Shown here: positions 43,847 through 52,884 of the stretch, in pieces
How the letters are laid out: each line of letters starts with the position of its first letter
How positions within the stretch are numbered: position 1 is the stretch's first letter
NCBI GenBank assembly: GCA_013298145.1
Contig: JAAFJO010000002.1
Span: forward strand, 248,001-312,000
DNA length: 64,000 nucleotides
From: Betaproteobacteria bacterium
GTDB lineage: Bacteria; Pseudomonadota; Gammaproteobacteria; Burkholderiales; Casimicrobiaceae
Direction of reading: 5' to 3'
Notes under the pieces: generated by a model
What the model was told of the DNA's origin: nothing
Databases searched by the model: none
Seen by the model: only the letters and a program-made list of their open reading frames with translations
Made by a program: the position numbers and the translations under genes

Positions 43847-46555
43847 ATGGATTCAACGCGCTGGCAACACCTAAGCGATATCGTGAGCGAATGCCTCGAT
43901 TTGCCTGCCGAGGTGCGTGAAGCGCATGCGCGTACCCGCGCCGCGGGCGATGAAGCGCTCCTGCGCGACGCGCTTTCGTGGATCGCCGAGGCCGACGATA
44001 TCGGTGGATTTCTCGCAGAAAGCAGCGCGCTTGCCGCCGTCAGTGCATTAACCAGCGAACCCTTGCTCGGGGCTAGCGAGCGCATCGAAGCGGCCTATGC
44101 GCGTGCGCAATCGATGGTGGGCCGCCGTTTTGGCGCGTACCGCTTTACTGAGGAAATTGCGCGCGGCGGCATGGGTGACGTGTACAAAGCGCGCCGCGAC
44201 GATCAAGAGTTTGAGAAAGAGGTCGCCATCAAGGTGATTCGAAGCGATCTGGCATCAAGCCGCATCGCCCAGCGATTTAAGAGCGAGCGCCAGATTTTGG
44301 CAAATCTCGATCATCCAAATATCGCTCGCCTTGTCGACGGAGGTCAGGGAGAACAGGGCGAACCCTATATTGTGATGGAGTTCGTCAGCGGCTTTCCGAT
44401 TGACAGCTATTGCCAGATGAAATCGCTCGGCCTCGCTGAGCGTCTTCGGCTTTTCATCGATGTCTGCAACGCCGTTCACTATGCGCATCAGCGCTTGGTG
44501 GTGCATCGTGATTTGAAACCGAGCAACGTACTTGTGAACGACGAAGGCCAGGTGAAGTTGCTCGATTTCGGCATCGCCAAATTGCTTGATCCCGAACGCA
44601 AAGAGGACGGCGAGGCGGGCGCGAATCCAACGATTGCCAACGCGATGACACCCGCCTACGCAAGCCCCGAACAAGTGAAAGGCGAGGCGATCACCACCGC
44701 CAGCGACGTGTATGCCCTCGGCGTGTTGCTCTATCGTTTGCTCACGGGTGAAAGCCCGTACCGCGCGAACACCGCGAAGCCGCTGGAGCTCGCCAAAGAA
44801 ATTGTGGAGACCGATCCGCTGCGACCGAGCACGCGACTGCGCCAGCGCCAGCGCCCGCGCGAGGGCGGCGAGGCTTCGACGAGCGTGCCCACGCTCGATA
44901 CCGCGCGGCTCACGCGCTCGCTCCGTGGCGATCTCGACAACATTGTGCTGATGGCGCTGCGGAAAGAGCCATCGCGCCGCTACGCCTCCGCCGAACAATT
45001 TGCCGACGACATCAATCGCTATTTGCGCGATCAACCCGTGCGTGCGAGCGCGGATGGTTGGGCGTATCGCACGCGAAAGTTTTTGTCGAGAAATCGTTGG
45101 TCGACCGCGTTCGCCGCCTCTGCCGTGGTCGCGTTGATCGGCGGCATCAGTGCGACGGCGTATCAAGCCAAAGTAGCACGTGATGCGCAGCTACGTGCAG
45201 AGACCTTGTTTGCGGATGTGCGCAAACTTGCCAACTCTTACCTGTTTGAGGTGCATGACGCAGTTCGTGGCTTGCCAGGCGCGACGCCGGTGCGCGAAAT
45301 GCTTGTCAAAAATTCGCTCACGTACCTTGATCGTCTCGCGCAAGATGCGGCGAGCGATCCCGCGTTGATGGTTGAGATCGCGAGCGGCTACGATCGTCTT
45401 GGCGATGTTCAAGGCGCGTGGAGAAGCGCAAGTTTGGGCGATGTTACCGGCGCGGAGGCGAGTTTTCGTAAAGCCATTTCGCTGCGCGAGCGTGCAGTGG
45501 CTCTGTTCGCCAAACAGCGCGACTCTAAACAGATGCTCGAAAGCGAACGTCTGCTGATTGTGAATCACGGCAAACTGTCGGAGCTTTTGCTTGCCAACGG
45601 GCGCGCAGAGGAGGGCTTGCGTGAGGCCGAACGCGCGCTTTCACTGAGCGAAGCGCTCGCCGACCGTGCCGAGACGAGCGTCGCTGATCGACTCAACGTG
45701 GCACGCAGCCGTTTCTCGCTCGCCTCGCAGCGAGTATCGAACGGCCAGTTCGAAGCGGCGATGCCCGAACTCACGCGATCTGTTGAAGAAGTGCGGCAAT
45801 TGCACAGCGCAAACCCAACGGATGCGCTACTCACGCGGGTCGGTGCGGCGATGTTTAATCAAGCGGGCGTGTTTCTTTCGCAGCACGAACGGCTTCGCGA
45901 AGCAAAACTCGCGTTCACTGAAGCGGCACGCCTCACCGAGCTTAACGTCACGCGCGAACCGAGGAATCCGCAGTTCGTGCGCATGAGCAATTTCGTTCGC
46001 ATGCAAGCGGCAGAAGTGGGGTATCGGCTGCGCGAGCGCTCGCTTGATGACGCGCTCACGACGCAGCGCGAGTCGTTGCAATCGGCGATCGGGCTGGCGG
46101 CCGCAGACCCTAAAAATCAGCGCTACGCGATGGATGTACCGCTAGTGCGGCAGTGGGTTGCCGACAAGTTGGCCGCACGCGGCGAAACCGAGGCAGCGCT
46201 TGCCATGCTTTCACTGGCGAGTGATGAACTGGCGATTGGGTCTGAACGTGGTAACGATCCTATCTTGCTCGCGAATACTGAGGCGGTGCGGCAACAACGG
46301 ATCGCTATCCTTGCGAGCGCGATTTCACGCGATCCGCGTAGCGCTCTTGCTCGTGCGGCGTGCACAGAACTCGCTTCGAGCGAGGCGACACGTGCAAGTG
46401 CGTCGCCGATTGTTAAGGCGGAATCGTTTTCGAGCGAGGCGACACGTGCAAGTGCGTCGCCGATTGTTAAGGCGGAATCGTTGAGTCTGTTACTGAGCGT
46501 TGAGGCGTTTCACAACGTCGTCGCTGAAGCAAAGCGGCAATGCGAGGCTGCGTGA
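43847..46555 (+). CDS. Transmembrane Ser/Thr protein kinase with C-terminal TPR-like region
   Basis: The 902-residue protein has a complete Hanks-type kinase domain: the glycine loop EEIARGGMGDVYKARRDD near residue 103, VAIKVIRSD, catalytic HRDLKPSNVLVNDEGQVKLL near 220, DFGIAKLL and ASPEQVKGEAITTASDVYAL. One transmembrane helix (TAFAASAVVALIGGISATAY, about 418-438) leads to a periplasmic region with helical TPR-like repeats. Near the C terminus an 18-residue segment (SSEATRASASPIVKAES plus F/L) is present twice in tandem. It is co-transcribed with the ECF sigma gene and probably controls it (inference). Confidence 0.9.
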   Translation: MDSTRWQHLSDIVSECLDLPAEVREAHARTRAAGDEALLRDALSWIAEADDIGGFLAESSALAAVSALTSEPLLGASERIEAAYARAQSMVGRRFGAYRFTEEIARGGMGDVYKARRDDQEFEKEVAIKVIRSDLASSRIAQRFKSERQILANLDHPNIARLVDGGQGEQGEPYIVMEFVSGFPIDSYCQMKSLGLAERLRLFIDVCNAVHYAHQRLVVHRDLKPSNVLVNDEGQVKLLDFGIAKLLDPERKEDGEAGANPTIANAMTPAYASPEQVKGEAITTASDVYALGVLLYRLLTGESPYRANTAKPLELAKEIVETDPLRPSTRLRQRQRPREGGEASTSVPTLDTARLTRSLRGDLDNIVLMALRKEPSRRYASAEQFADDINRYLRDQPVRASADGWAYRTRKFLSRNRWSTAFAASAVVALIGGISATAYQAKVARDAQLRAETLFADVRKLANSYLFEVHDAVRGLPGATPVREMLVKNSLTYLDRLAQDAASDPALMVEIASGYDRLGDVQGAWRSASLGDVTGAEASFRKAISLRERAVALFAKQRDSKQMLESERLLIVNHGKLSELLLANGRAEEGLREAERALSLSEALADRAETSVADRLNVARSRFSLASQRVSNGQFEAAMPELTRSVEEVRQLHSANPTDALLTRVGAAMFNQAGVFLSQHERLREAKLAFTEAARLTELNVTREPRNPQFVRMSNFVRMQAAEVGYRLRERSLDDALTTQRESLQSAIGLAAADPKNQRYAMDVPLVRQWVADKLAARGETEAALAMLSLASDELAIGSERGNDPILLANTEAVRQQRIAILASAISRDPRSALARAACTELASSEATRASASPIVKAESFSSEATRASASPIVKAESLSLLLSVEAFHNVVAEAKRQCEAA
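46376..46483 (+). repeat. 54-bp tandem duplication inside kinase gene
   Basis: Two copies (46376-46429 and 46430-46483), starting TCGAGCGAGGCGACACGTGC, are identical except in the last few bases. The period of 54 bp keeps the reading frame and duplicates 18 residues. Confidence 0.9.
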
Positions 46556-46558
46556 GCA

Positions 46559-46583
46559 CGCTGCATTCGCTGCAGCGCTTTTC
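46559..46583 (+). terminator. Intrinsic terminator of ECF-kinase operon
   Basis: CGCTGCA-TTCGC-TGCAGCG is a perfect 7-bp hairpin followed by CTTTT, just after the kinase stop codon. Confidence 0.65.
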
Positions 46584-46612
46584 TCCGTCCTAGCTGTGGG
46601 CGCTCCGAAAGC

Positions 46613-46629
46613 ACGCGCTGCTAGCGCGT
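46613..46629 (-). terminator. Hairpin downstream of rho
   Basis: ACGCGCT-GCT-AGCGCGT is a perfect inverted repeat 26 bp past the rho stop codon. On the minus strand it is followed by a short TTTC, so its terminator strength is doubtful. Confidence 0.4.
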
Positions 46630-46654
46630 TGCATGGGCGCTACGGACAATCGCC

Positions 46655-47917
46655 CTATCGGGCTCGCGTCATGGCCTCAAAGAACTCTTTGTTGTTCTTC
46701 GTCTCGCGCATGTGCTTCTGAAGTTTTTCCATCGCTTCAATCTCATCCATTTCGGAGAAGAGCTTGCGCAGGATCCAGGTTTTTTGCAGCACAGCGGGTT
46801 CGAGGAGTAGCTCCTCGCGGCGCGTGCCTGAGCGACCAATGTTGATCGCTGGATAGACGCGTTTTTCGGCCATGCGGCGATCCAAATGGATCTCCATATT
46901 GCCCGTGCCCTTGAACTCTTCGTAGATCACGTCATCCATGCGGCTGCCCGTATCAATCAGGGCTGTAGCAAGAATTGTGAGCGAACCGCCTTCTTCAATA
47001 TTACGCGCCGCGCCGAAGAATCGCTTGGGGCGCTGCAATGCGTTGGCTTCAACACCACCGGTCAATACTTTGCCGGACGACGGCATCACGGTGTTGTACG
47101 CACGGGCGAGGCGGGTGATCGAATCCAGAAGGATTACGACGTCTTTTTTGTGCTCAACCAGGCGCTTCGCCTTTTCGATCACCATTTCGGCCACTTGCAC
47201 GTGACGCGTCGCTGGTTCGTCGAAGGTTGAGGCCACCACTTCGCCGCGCACAGTGCGCTGCATGTCGGTTACTTCCTCTGGGCGCTCGTCGATCAATAGC
47301 ACGATCAAGACCACATCAGGATGGTTGCTTGCAATCGCATGCGCGACGTGCTGCATCATGACCGTTTTGCCGGACTTTGGTGGCGCGACGATGATGCCGC
47401 GTTGACCTTTGCCAATCGGCGCCACGATGTCGATCACTCGGCCGGTAATGTTTTCTTCGGCCTTGATGTCGCGTTCGAGACGCATTATTTCATCGGGGAA
47501 GAGCGGCGTTAAGTTTTCAAAGAGAACTTTGTTTTTGCTTGCTTCCGGCGGCAGGCCGTTGACCGCATCGAGACGGGTCAATGCGAAATAGCGTTCGCCT
47601 TCTTTCGGCGTGCGCACTTCACCTTCGATCGAATCGCCCGTGTGCAGGTTAAACCGGCGAATTTGCGAAGGCGAGATGTAGATATCGTCGGTGCCCGCGA
47701 GATAGCTAGCTTCCGGGGAACGCAGAAATCCGTAGCCGTCGGGTAATACTTCGAGCACGCCCGAGCCTTTGATCGCTTCGCCTTTTTTGGCCTGCTGCTT
47801 AAGCAGCGCGAAGATGAGGTCGTGCTTACGCAAGCGATTGGCATTTTCCAATTCGTTGGCGGCAGCGAGTTCTAAGAGTTCAGCGGCAGACTTGAGTTTG
47901 AGTTCGGCAATGTTCAT
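46655..47917 (-). CDS. rho: Transcription termination factor Rho
   Basis: The 420-residue protein has the N-terminal helix bundle ([20 protein letters not shown]), the cold-shock-like RNA-binding domain ([20 protein letters not shown]), the Walker [14 protein letters not shown], Walker [16 protein letters not shown] and the R-loop/Q-loop region. It is a hexameric RNA helicase that ends transcription of untranslated RNA. The length is normal. The 320-bp leader between it and trxA is long enough for the autogenous Rho-dependent attenuation known in other bacteria (inference). Confidence 0.97.
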   Translation of the reverse strand: MNIAELKLKSAAELLELAAANELENANRLRKHDLIFALLKQQAKKGEAIKGSGVLEVLPDGYGFLRSPEASYLAGTDDIYISPSQIRRFNLHTGDSIEGEVRTPKEGERYFALTRLDAVNGLPPEASKNKVLFENLTPLFPDEIMRLERDIKAEENITGRVIDIVAPIGKGQRGIIVAPPKSGKTVMMQHVAHAIASNHPDVVLIVLLIDERPEEVTDMQRTVRGEVVASTFDEPATRHVQVAEMVIEKAKRLVEHKKDVVILLDSITRLARAYNTVMPSSGKVLTGGVEANALQRPKRFFGAARNIEEGGSLTILATALIDTGSRMDDVIYEEFKGTGNMEIHLDRRMAEKRVYPAINIGRSGTRREELLLEPAVLQKTWILRKLFSEMDEIEAMEKLQKHMRETKNNKEFFEAMTRAR

Positions 47918-48237
47918 TGGAACAAACGAGAGGGAGCCGCGAGGTCAGGACCTATGTACGGCGACATGGCATACCGGATCGCGTGGGCACGAGGCGCTCG
48001 CGGGGGTAGGCCGACTGAAGAAAAGATTCGGGTAGTGCTTTGGCTTTATCCGCCAGAGACGTTTCGTTTTTCTTTTTTGGGGAAACGCAGCACCAGACAA
48101 GGTGCGCGACCAGAATTGTGACGGGATCAGCGAGGGCTGTCAAACCAGCCATCCGTACGAGTGAGACGCAGGGCGCGATGTTGCGCGGGTGGTCGCTGCG
48201 TGTCGCGCGGGGGCGACACGCATTCAATGCAAGGGGC
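47918..48237. other. rho leader region
   Basis: These 320 bases hold no supported gene. They contain the strong hairpin at 48198-48221 near trxA, then sequence leading into rho; a C-rich, G-poor stretch for Rho loading could lie here on the minus strand, but I could not define one by eye. Confidence 0.5.
48198..48221 (-). terminator. Hairpin between trxA and rho
   Basis: GCGTGTCGC-GCGGGG-GCGACACGC is a perfect 9-bp stem 17 bp after the trxA stop. There is no T run, so it may be a pause or RNA-stability element rather than a full terminator. Confidence 0.5.
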
Positions 48238-48564
48238 TTAAACCTGCGAATCGACGAACTGCGTGAGTTGCGCCTTCGAAAGCGCGCCCACTTTTTGGGC
48301 GGCAAGTTCGCCATTTTTGAAGATCATGAGCGTGGGGATGCCACGGATGCCGTACTTAGCCGCAACCTCGCGATTGTCATCAACGTCAATCTTGGCGATT
48401 TTGATTTTCCCCGCGTGGCTCTGCGCGACTTCCTCGAGCACGGGCGCGATCATCTTGCACGGCCCACACCATTCAGCCCAGAAGTCGACCAAAACGGGGG
48501 TGTCCGATTTCAGCACGTCGGCATCAAACGTTGCGTCGGTGACATGGGTGATGTTGGCGCTCAT
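48238..48564 (-). CDS. trxA: Thioredoxin 1
   Basis: The start is ATG 48564 ([13 protein letters not shown]) with CAGGAG about 9 bp upstream; the longer frame is rejected. The 108-residue protein has [14 protein letters not shown] with redox cysteines 33 and 36, the buried-Asp region KIDVDDN and the cis-proline [15 protein letters not shown]. It reduces cytoplasmic disulfides using electrons from thioredoxin reductase. The trxA-rho order is common in proteobacteria. Confidence 0.96.
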   Translation of the reverse strand: MSANITHVTDATFDADVLKSDTPVLVDFWAEWCGPCKMIAPVLEEVAQSHAGKIKIAKIDVDDNREVAAKYGIRGIPTLMIFKNGELAAQKVGALSKAQLTQFVDSQV

Positions 48565-48784
48565 ACGAAGGGGCTCCTGCGGGGTTGGAATTAATTTAAA
48601 TGTTAGATGAGACTGCCTCGCCAAATTACAAGGGCGTCTGGTGAACGACGAGATTCGTTCAAATTTAGGGGTAAGCGCCAGCACACATCGTGTGTGGGGG
48701 GCTCGTCTGGCGTGGCGAGCGTCGCGCAAAGACTCTGCACGCCCTCTATAATTGCAGAGTTTTCGAGAAGAATTTCCCATAACT

Positions 48785-49123
48785 ATGAAGCGTATCGCGC
48801 TTGCGGCTTGGGCCGCCGCTGCAGTTTTCGCTGGTTTTGTTTCGAGCGGTTTTGCGCAAGCGCCCGCTGGTGATGCAAAGGCCGGCGCTCAAAAGGTGCA
48901 AATGTGTCAAGGCTGCCACGGCATTGACGGTTGGCGCACCGCCTTCCCCGAGGTTTATCACGTGCCAAAGATCGCTGGGCAACACCCACAATACTTCGTT
49001 AACGCCTTGAAAGCGTACAAGTCGGGCGAGCGTAAGCATCCCAGCATGCGTGCGATTGCGATGAGCCTTTCTGACAAAGACATGGCAGATCTTGCTGCTT
49101 ATTACGCGACGGGGGGCAAATAA
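48785..49123 (+). CDS. Periplasmic class I c-type cytochrome, first of a pair
   Basis: The start is ATG 48785. The 112-residue protein has a signal peptide ([20 protein letters not shown]), one haem-binding CQGCH at residues 41-45 and candidate axial methionines in [12 protein letters not shown]. The shape ([40 protein letters not shown], then ADLAAYYA) matches half of a cytochrome c4. Its stop shares a base with the ATG of the next cytochrome gene. Together they resemble a c4 di-haem protein split in two and probably carry electrons to a terminal oxidase (inference). Confidence 0.88.
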   Translation: MKRIALAAWAAAAVFAGFVSSGFAQAPAGDAKAGAQKVQMCQGCHGIDGWRTAFPEVYHVPKIAGQHPQYFVNALKAYKSGERKHPSMRAIAMSLSDKDMADLAAYYATGGK

Positions 49124-49446
49124 TGAAACGATTCCTAGCCTCAGTCTTTGCGGCAGCTTTCTTTGCATCCGGCGCAATCGCTGCCGACGTGAACGCTGGC
49201 GGAGCGAAAGCAAAGGAAGTGTGCGCGGCTTGTCACGGACAAGACGGAAACAGCACCGACCCGAACAATCCTCGCTTGGCGGGTCAATGGCGTGACTATC
49301 TCGAGAAAGCGCTACGCGACTATCGCTCTGGTGAACGTAAAAACGCAATCATGGCGGGTTTTGCGAAGGGATTGAGCGACGCGGATATCCGCAATCTCGC
49401 GGCGTATTACGCGGCGCAGAAATCTGTGCTTGGCGTAAAGTATTGA
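49123..49446 (+). CDS. Periplasmic class I c-type cytochrome, second of a pair
   Basis: The 107-residue protein has a signal peptide ([20 protein letters not shown]), haem motif CAACH at 34-38 and an axial Met candidate in RKNAIMAGFAKGLSD; LRDYRSGERKNA and AAYYAAQ mirror its partner. It overlaps the first cytochrome gene at TAATG, so translation is coupled. The gene pair ends at an intrinsic terminator. Confidence 0.88.
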   Translation: MKRFLASVFAAAFFASGAIAADVNAGGAKAKEVCAACHGQDGNSTDPNNPRLAGQWRDYLEKALRDYRSGERKNAIMAGFAKGLSDADIRNLAAYYAAQKSVLGVKY

Positions 49447-49517
49447 TCCTAGTTGCTTGGTTCGAGGGTTCGGGCCGAGTTAAAGCTTGCGAAACAGAGT
49501 TCAACGCTCTGAAAACT

Positions 49518-49556
49518 AAGGCGCTTCTGCCGCACGGTGGCGAGCGCCTTTTTTAT
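49518..49556 (+). terminator. Intrinsic terminator after cytochrome pair
   Basis: AAGGCGCT and AGCGCCTT form a stem around a 22-base loop and are followed by TTTTATT, 71 bp past the second cytochrome stop and before ftsK. Confidence 0.7.
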
Positions 49557-49584
49557 TGCAGGCGCCACGCATACACTTCCTTTC

Positions 49585-51930
49585 ATGTTCGATAAGGCAA
49601 AAGAGCTTTTCACGCCGAAGCGAAAAAACCGGCGGGTGAGGTCGGCGCGCACGTTCGTCGCGAGTGATCGTATTGACACGCTTCGAACCTGGTTTGTCTG
49701 GGCCTTGATTGGAGCAGCAATCGCTGCTGCGATGCTTGCCTGCTTGAGCTTCCGCAGCGCTGATCCCGCATGGTCAACCACGGGATCGGTTGCGCGCGCC
49801 GCAAATTGGTTGAGTTGGCCTGGCGCATGGTTTAGCGATATCGTGTATTTCGTGCTTGGCGCGTCGGTCTGGTGGCTGTTTCTTTTTGCGGCTGTGGCTT
49901 GGTGGCGGGCGCGTCCGACGCCACAATCCAGCGACGGCGACGAGACCGAAGAGATCGAGGCGTTTCCACTTTGGTTGGTGGTTTCTGGCCTGATCTTGCT
50001 TCTAGTAGCCAGTTCGATGCTCGAAGCGCTACGCATGCACAAGTGGTTCGCCGGCCTTCCGCAAGGGGCTGGCGGTGCGCTTGGGCAAACCTTGGGTTTC
50101 GCGGCGATGCGCGGCGCTGGATTCTTGGCAACAACGCTCGCGCTCATCCCGCTGATGGTGATTGGCGCAACCTTTGCGTTCAATCTTCGCTGGATGCAAA
50201 TCACAGAGCAAATCGGCACTTGGATTGCTGAGCTAAGTCAGCGCTGGCGAAACAAGCGCGAGACGCAAATCGAGGTTGCGCGCGATCTTGAGATTGCCGA
50301 ACCGATGATTGCGGAGCGTGAAGCCTACATCGCTGAAGAAGCGAAACGCGTCGAAGAACATGAGCCAATTCGCATCGTTGAAGAGGCTCAGCCAGTCAAA
50401 CTCTCTGAGCGAGTGCAGCGCGAAAAGCAGGTCGCGCTCTTTTATGACTTGCCTGATTCCACGCTGCCGCAGCTCGCGGCGCTCGAAGCGATTCCAAAAG
50501 AGCAGCCTACGGTGTCGGCTGAGACGCTCGAATTCACCTCTCGCTTGATTGAGCGGAAACTTGCTGAATTCAACGTGCCGGTGAAAGTGCTCGCAGCGTA
50601 TCCCGGCCCGGTCGTCACGCGCTACGAGATTGAGCCGGATGTTGGGGTGAAAGGTAATTCAATTGTGAACCTTGCGAAGGATCTCGCGCGCGCGATGAGC
50701 GTGATGAGCATTCGCGTGGTGGAAACGATCCCTGGCAAATCCTGCATGGGCCTTGAAGTGCCGAACCCGAAACGGCAGAGCGTGGGCCTGATCGAAATAT
50801 TGGGCAGCACGGCGTATAACGATTCCGCGAGCTTGCTCACGCTGGGGATGGGCAAAGATATCTCCGGCCGCCCTGTCGTTGCCGACCTGGCCAAAATGCC
50901 GCATTGCTTGGTCGCGGGTACCACGGGCTCTGGCAAATCGGTGGGCATTAATCAAATGATTTTGTCGCTGCTCTACAAGGCCGAGCCGCGAGAGGTGCGT
51001 TTGGTGTTGATTGATCCCAAAATGCTCGAGCTTTCGGTTTACGAAGGCGTACCGCATTTGCTTTGCCCGGTCGTGACCGATATGAAGCTCGCATCGAACG
51101 CGCTGAATTGGTGTGTGGGCGAGATGGAGCGCCGCTATCGATTGATGAGCGCACTGGGTGTTCGTCAACTCTCGAGTTTCAATCAAAAAGTACGCGAATC
51201 TGCCGCGAAAGGCACGCCGATTGCGAATCCCGTATCGCTCACACCAGACGAACCCGAACCGCTAGAGGAATTGCCGTTCATCGTTGTCGTGATCGATGAG
51301 TTAGCTGACTTGATGATGGTCGCGGGCAAAAAGATTGAAGAGCTGATTGCGCGACTCGCACAAAAGGCGCGCGCCGCTGGCATTCATTTAATCCTCGCGA
51401 CACAGCGTCCGTCGGTCGATGTGATCACCGGGCTCATCAAAGCGAACGTGCCGACACGCATTGCGTTTCAGGTGGCAAGCAAAATCGATTCGCGAACGAT
51501 CCTCGATCAGATGGGTGCGGAAGCGCTTCTCGGCCGCGGAGACATGCTCTACATGATGGGCGGCACCGGGCTTCCAGTGCGCGTTCATGGCGCGTTTGTG
51601 ACCGATGATGAAGTGCACCGCGTGGTAAACCACTGGAAACAGCAAATGCCGGTGCAATACGTTGAAGGCGTGCTCGAAGGCACCGATGAGATGACCTTGA
51701 ACGAGGTACGCGGTGGTGGCGCAATCGATGGCGAGAAAGACCCGCGCTATGACGAAGCGGTTGCGGCCGTACTTGAATCGCGGCAACCCACGATTTCCTA
51801 TATTCAACGTCGCTTGCGCATCGGCTACAACGGTGCAGCACGATTGATCGAAGCCATGGAGCAAGCGGGCGTTGTGTCGCGGCCCAACGCGATGGGCAAG
51901 CGCGAAGTACTCGTCCCAAAAACCGAGTAG
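49585..51930 (+). CDS. ftsK: DNA translocase FtsK
   Basis: The start is ATG 49585 ([14 protein letters not shown]); the GTG frame upstream at 49537 is rejected. The 781-residue protein has four N-terminal membrane helices (about 34-52, 84-105, 127-147, 178-196), an acidic linker, the RecA-like motor (Walker [13 protein letters not shown], Walker [12 protein letters not shown]) and the C-terminal gamma winged helix ([20 protein letters not shown]) that reads KOPS sites and activates XerD. It couples septation to chromosome segregation. The linker is much shorter than that of E. coli, as usual in betaproteobacteria. Confidence 0.95.
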   Translation: MFDKAKELFTPKRKNRRVRSARTFVASDRIDTLRTWFVWALIGAAIAAAMLACLSFRSADPAWSTTGSVARAANWLSWPGAWFSDIVYFVLGASVWWLFLFAAVAWWRARPTPQSSDGDETEEIEAFPLWLVVSGLILLLVASSMLEALRMHKWFAGLPQGAGGALGQTLGFAAMRGAGFLATTLALIPLMVIGATFAFNLRWMQITEQIGTWIAELSQRWRNKRETQIEVARDLEIAEPMIAEREAYIAEEAKRVEEHEPIRIVEEAQPVKLSERVQREKQVALFYDLPDSTLPQLAALEAIPKEQPTVSAETLEFTSRLIERKLAEFNVPVKVLAAYPGPVVTRYEIEPDVGVKGNSIVNLAKDLARAMSVMSIRVVETIPGKSCMGLEVPNPKRQSVGLIEILGSTAYNDSASLLTLGMGKDISGRPVVADLAKMPHCLVAGTTGSGKSVGINQMILSLLYKAEPREVRLVLIDPKMLELSVYEGVPHLLCPVVTDMKLASNALNWCVGEMERRYRLMSALGVRQLSSFNQKVRESAAKGTPIANPVSLTPDEPEPLEELPFIVVVIDELADLMMVAGKKIEELIARLAQKARAAGIHLILATQRPSVDVITGLIKANVPTRIAFQVASKIDSRTILDQMGAEALLGRGDMLYMMGGTGLPVRVHGAFVTDDEVHRVVNHWKQQMPVQYVEGVLEGTDEMTLNEVRGGGAIDGEKDPRYDEAVAAVLESRQPTISYIQRRLRIGYNGAARLIEAMEQAGVVSRPNAMGKREVLVPKTE

Positions 51931-52038
51931 CGCGAACGAATCTAACCAAACACTGTCTTACCGCTGACAATTCCAAGCGAACGTATCGCGCCGAACGAGC
52001 CCGCCAACCCAAGCCGTGTCGCGATCTAATTTAATGAC

Positions 52039-52656
52039 ATGAATCTACGCAGTCTTTCGCCCGTCATACTCCTCTTCGCGTCGTCGCTTTTGCAGGCGCA
52101 AGACGCTTTATCAGAATTTCGTGTATTCACGAGAGACTTGAGTTCACTCACAGGCAGCTTTTCCCAGGAGGTACGAGATAAAAATGGTCGCGTATCTCGG
52201 ACCTCAGCAGGCACGTTTTCGCTGGCGCGTCCTGGGATGTTTCGATTCGTTTACGAAAAGCCCTATAAGCAGACGATTGTGAGCGATGGCACGACTGTTT
52301 GGCTACACGATGAAGATTTGAATCAGGTCACCGTTCGAAAAATCGGCGACTCGCTTTCAGAGCAACCCCTTTCGTTGCTTCTCGACCCTCAAAGTGCAGA
52401 GAAAGTGTTTGATATCAAGGCTGCACCTGCTCAGGGTTCGATCGCTTATCTAACTGCGAAGGCCAAGAAAGCGGATGTTGCCGTGAGTGACCTCGCCATT
52501 GCCCTGGTCGGCGGTCAGCCCAGCGAAATTACTTGGCGGGACGCGCTGCAAAACATAAACACGCTTCGCCTCACTAGCCTCGCAAAAAACGCTAAGGTAA
52601 GTAACGAGCGGTTTAGCTTCACGCCGCCGCGCGGGGCAGATATCCTCAAGCAATAA
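52039..52656 (+). CDS. lolA: Outer-membrane lipoprotein carrier protein LolA
   Basis: The 205-residue protein has a signal peptide (MNLRSLSPVILLFASSLLQA) and the LolA half-barrel: LTGSFSQEVRDKNGRVSRTS, AGTFSLARPGMFRFVYEKPY, QTIVSDGTTVWLHDEDLNQV and FSFTPPRGADILKQ at the end. It shuttles lipoproteins across the periplasm to LolB. It follows ftsK by 108 bp, and rarA comes after one inserted gene, which is the usual betaproteobacterial order. There is no ribosome-binding oddity. Confidence 0.95.
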   Translation: MNLRSLSPVILLFASSLLQAQDALSEFRVFTRDLSSLTGSFSQEVRDKNGRVSRTSAGTFSLARPGMFRFVYEKPYKQTIVSDGTTVWLHDEDLNQVTVRKIGDSLSEQPLSLLLDPQSAEKVFDIKAAPAQGSIAYLTAKAKKADVAVSDLAIALVGGQPSEITWRDALQNINTLRLTSLAKNAKVSNERFSFTPPRGADILKQ

Positions 52657-52884
52657 ATCCGCAATGGGCCGTTTCGCACGCTAGACCCGGAGAAGGCGAA
52701 ATTATTTGTCTCAATTGGTATGCCGATAAATCAGGCAGGTCCCCGGCAATCTGCGGCTCGAGCGGCGAAAAGCAGCGGGCGGTGTCGCTCCATGTTGGGC
52801 CTGGAAAACCTGCGCCTCAGTCTTCCACGCTTTCCAGCCCTCAACACCCTCATTCGCTGGGACTGATGCTGTGTTTCCTCGAAT

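Noticed and set aside
49537..49584. Upstream GTG start for ftsK
   Set aside because: The extra residues come from the terminator region and have no ribosome-binding site; ATG 49585 gives the standard N terminus.
49449..50219. 256-residue minus-strand ORF
   Set aside because: It is antisense to the FtsK membrane region and has no domain or ribosome-binding site.
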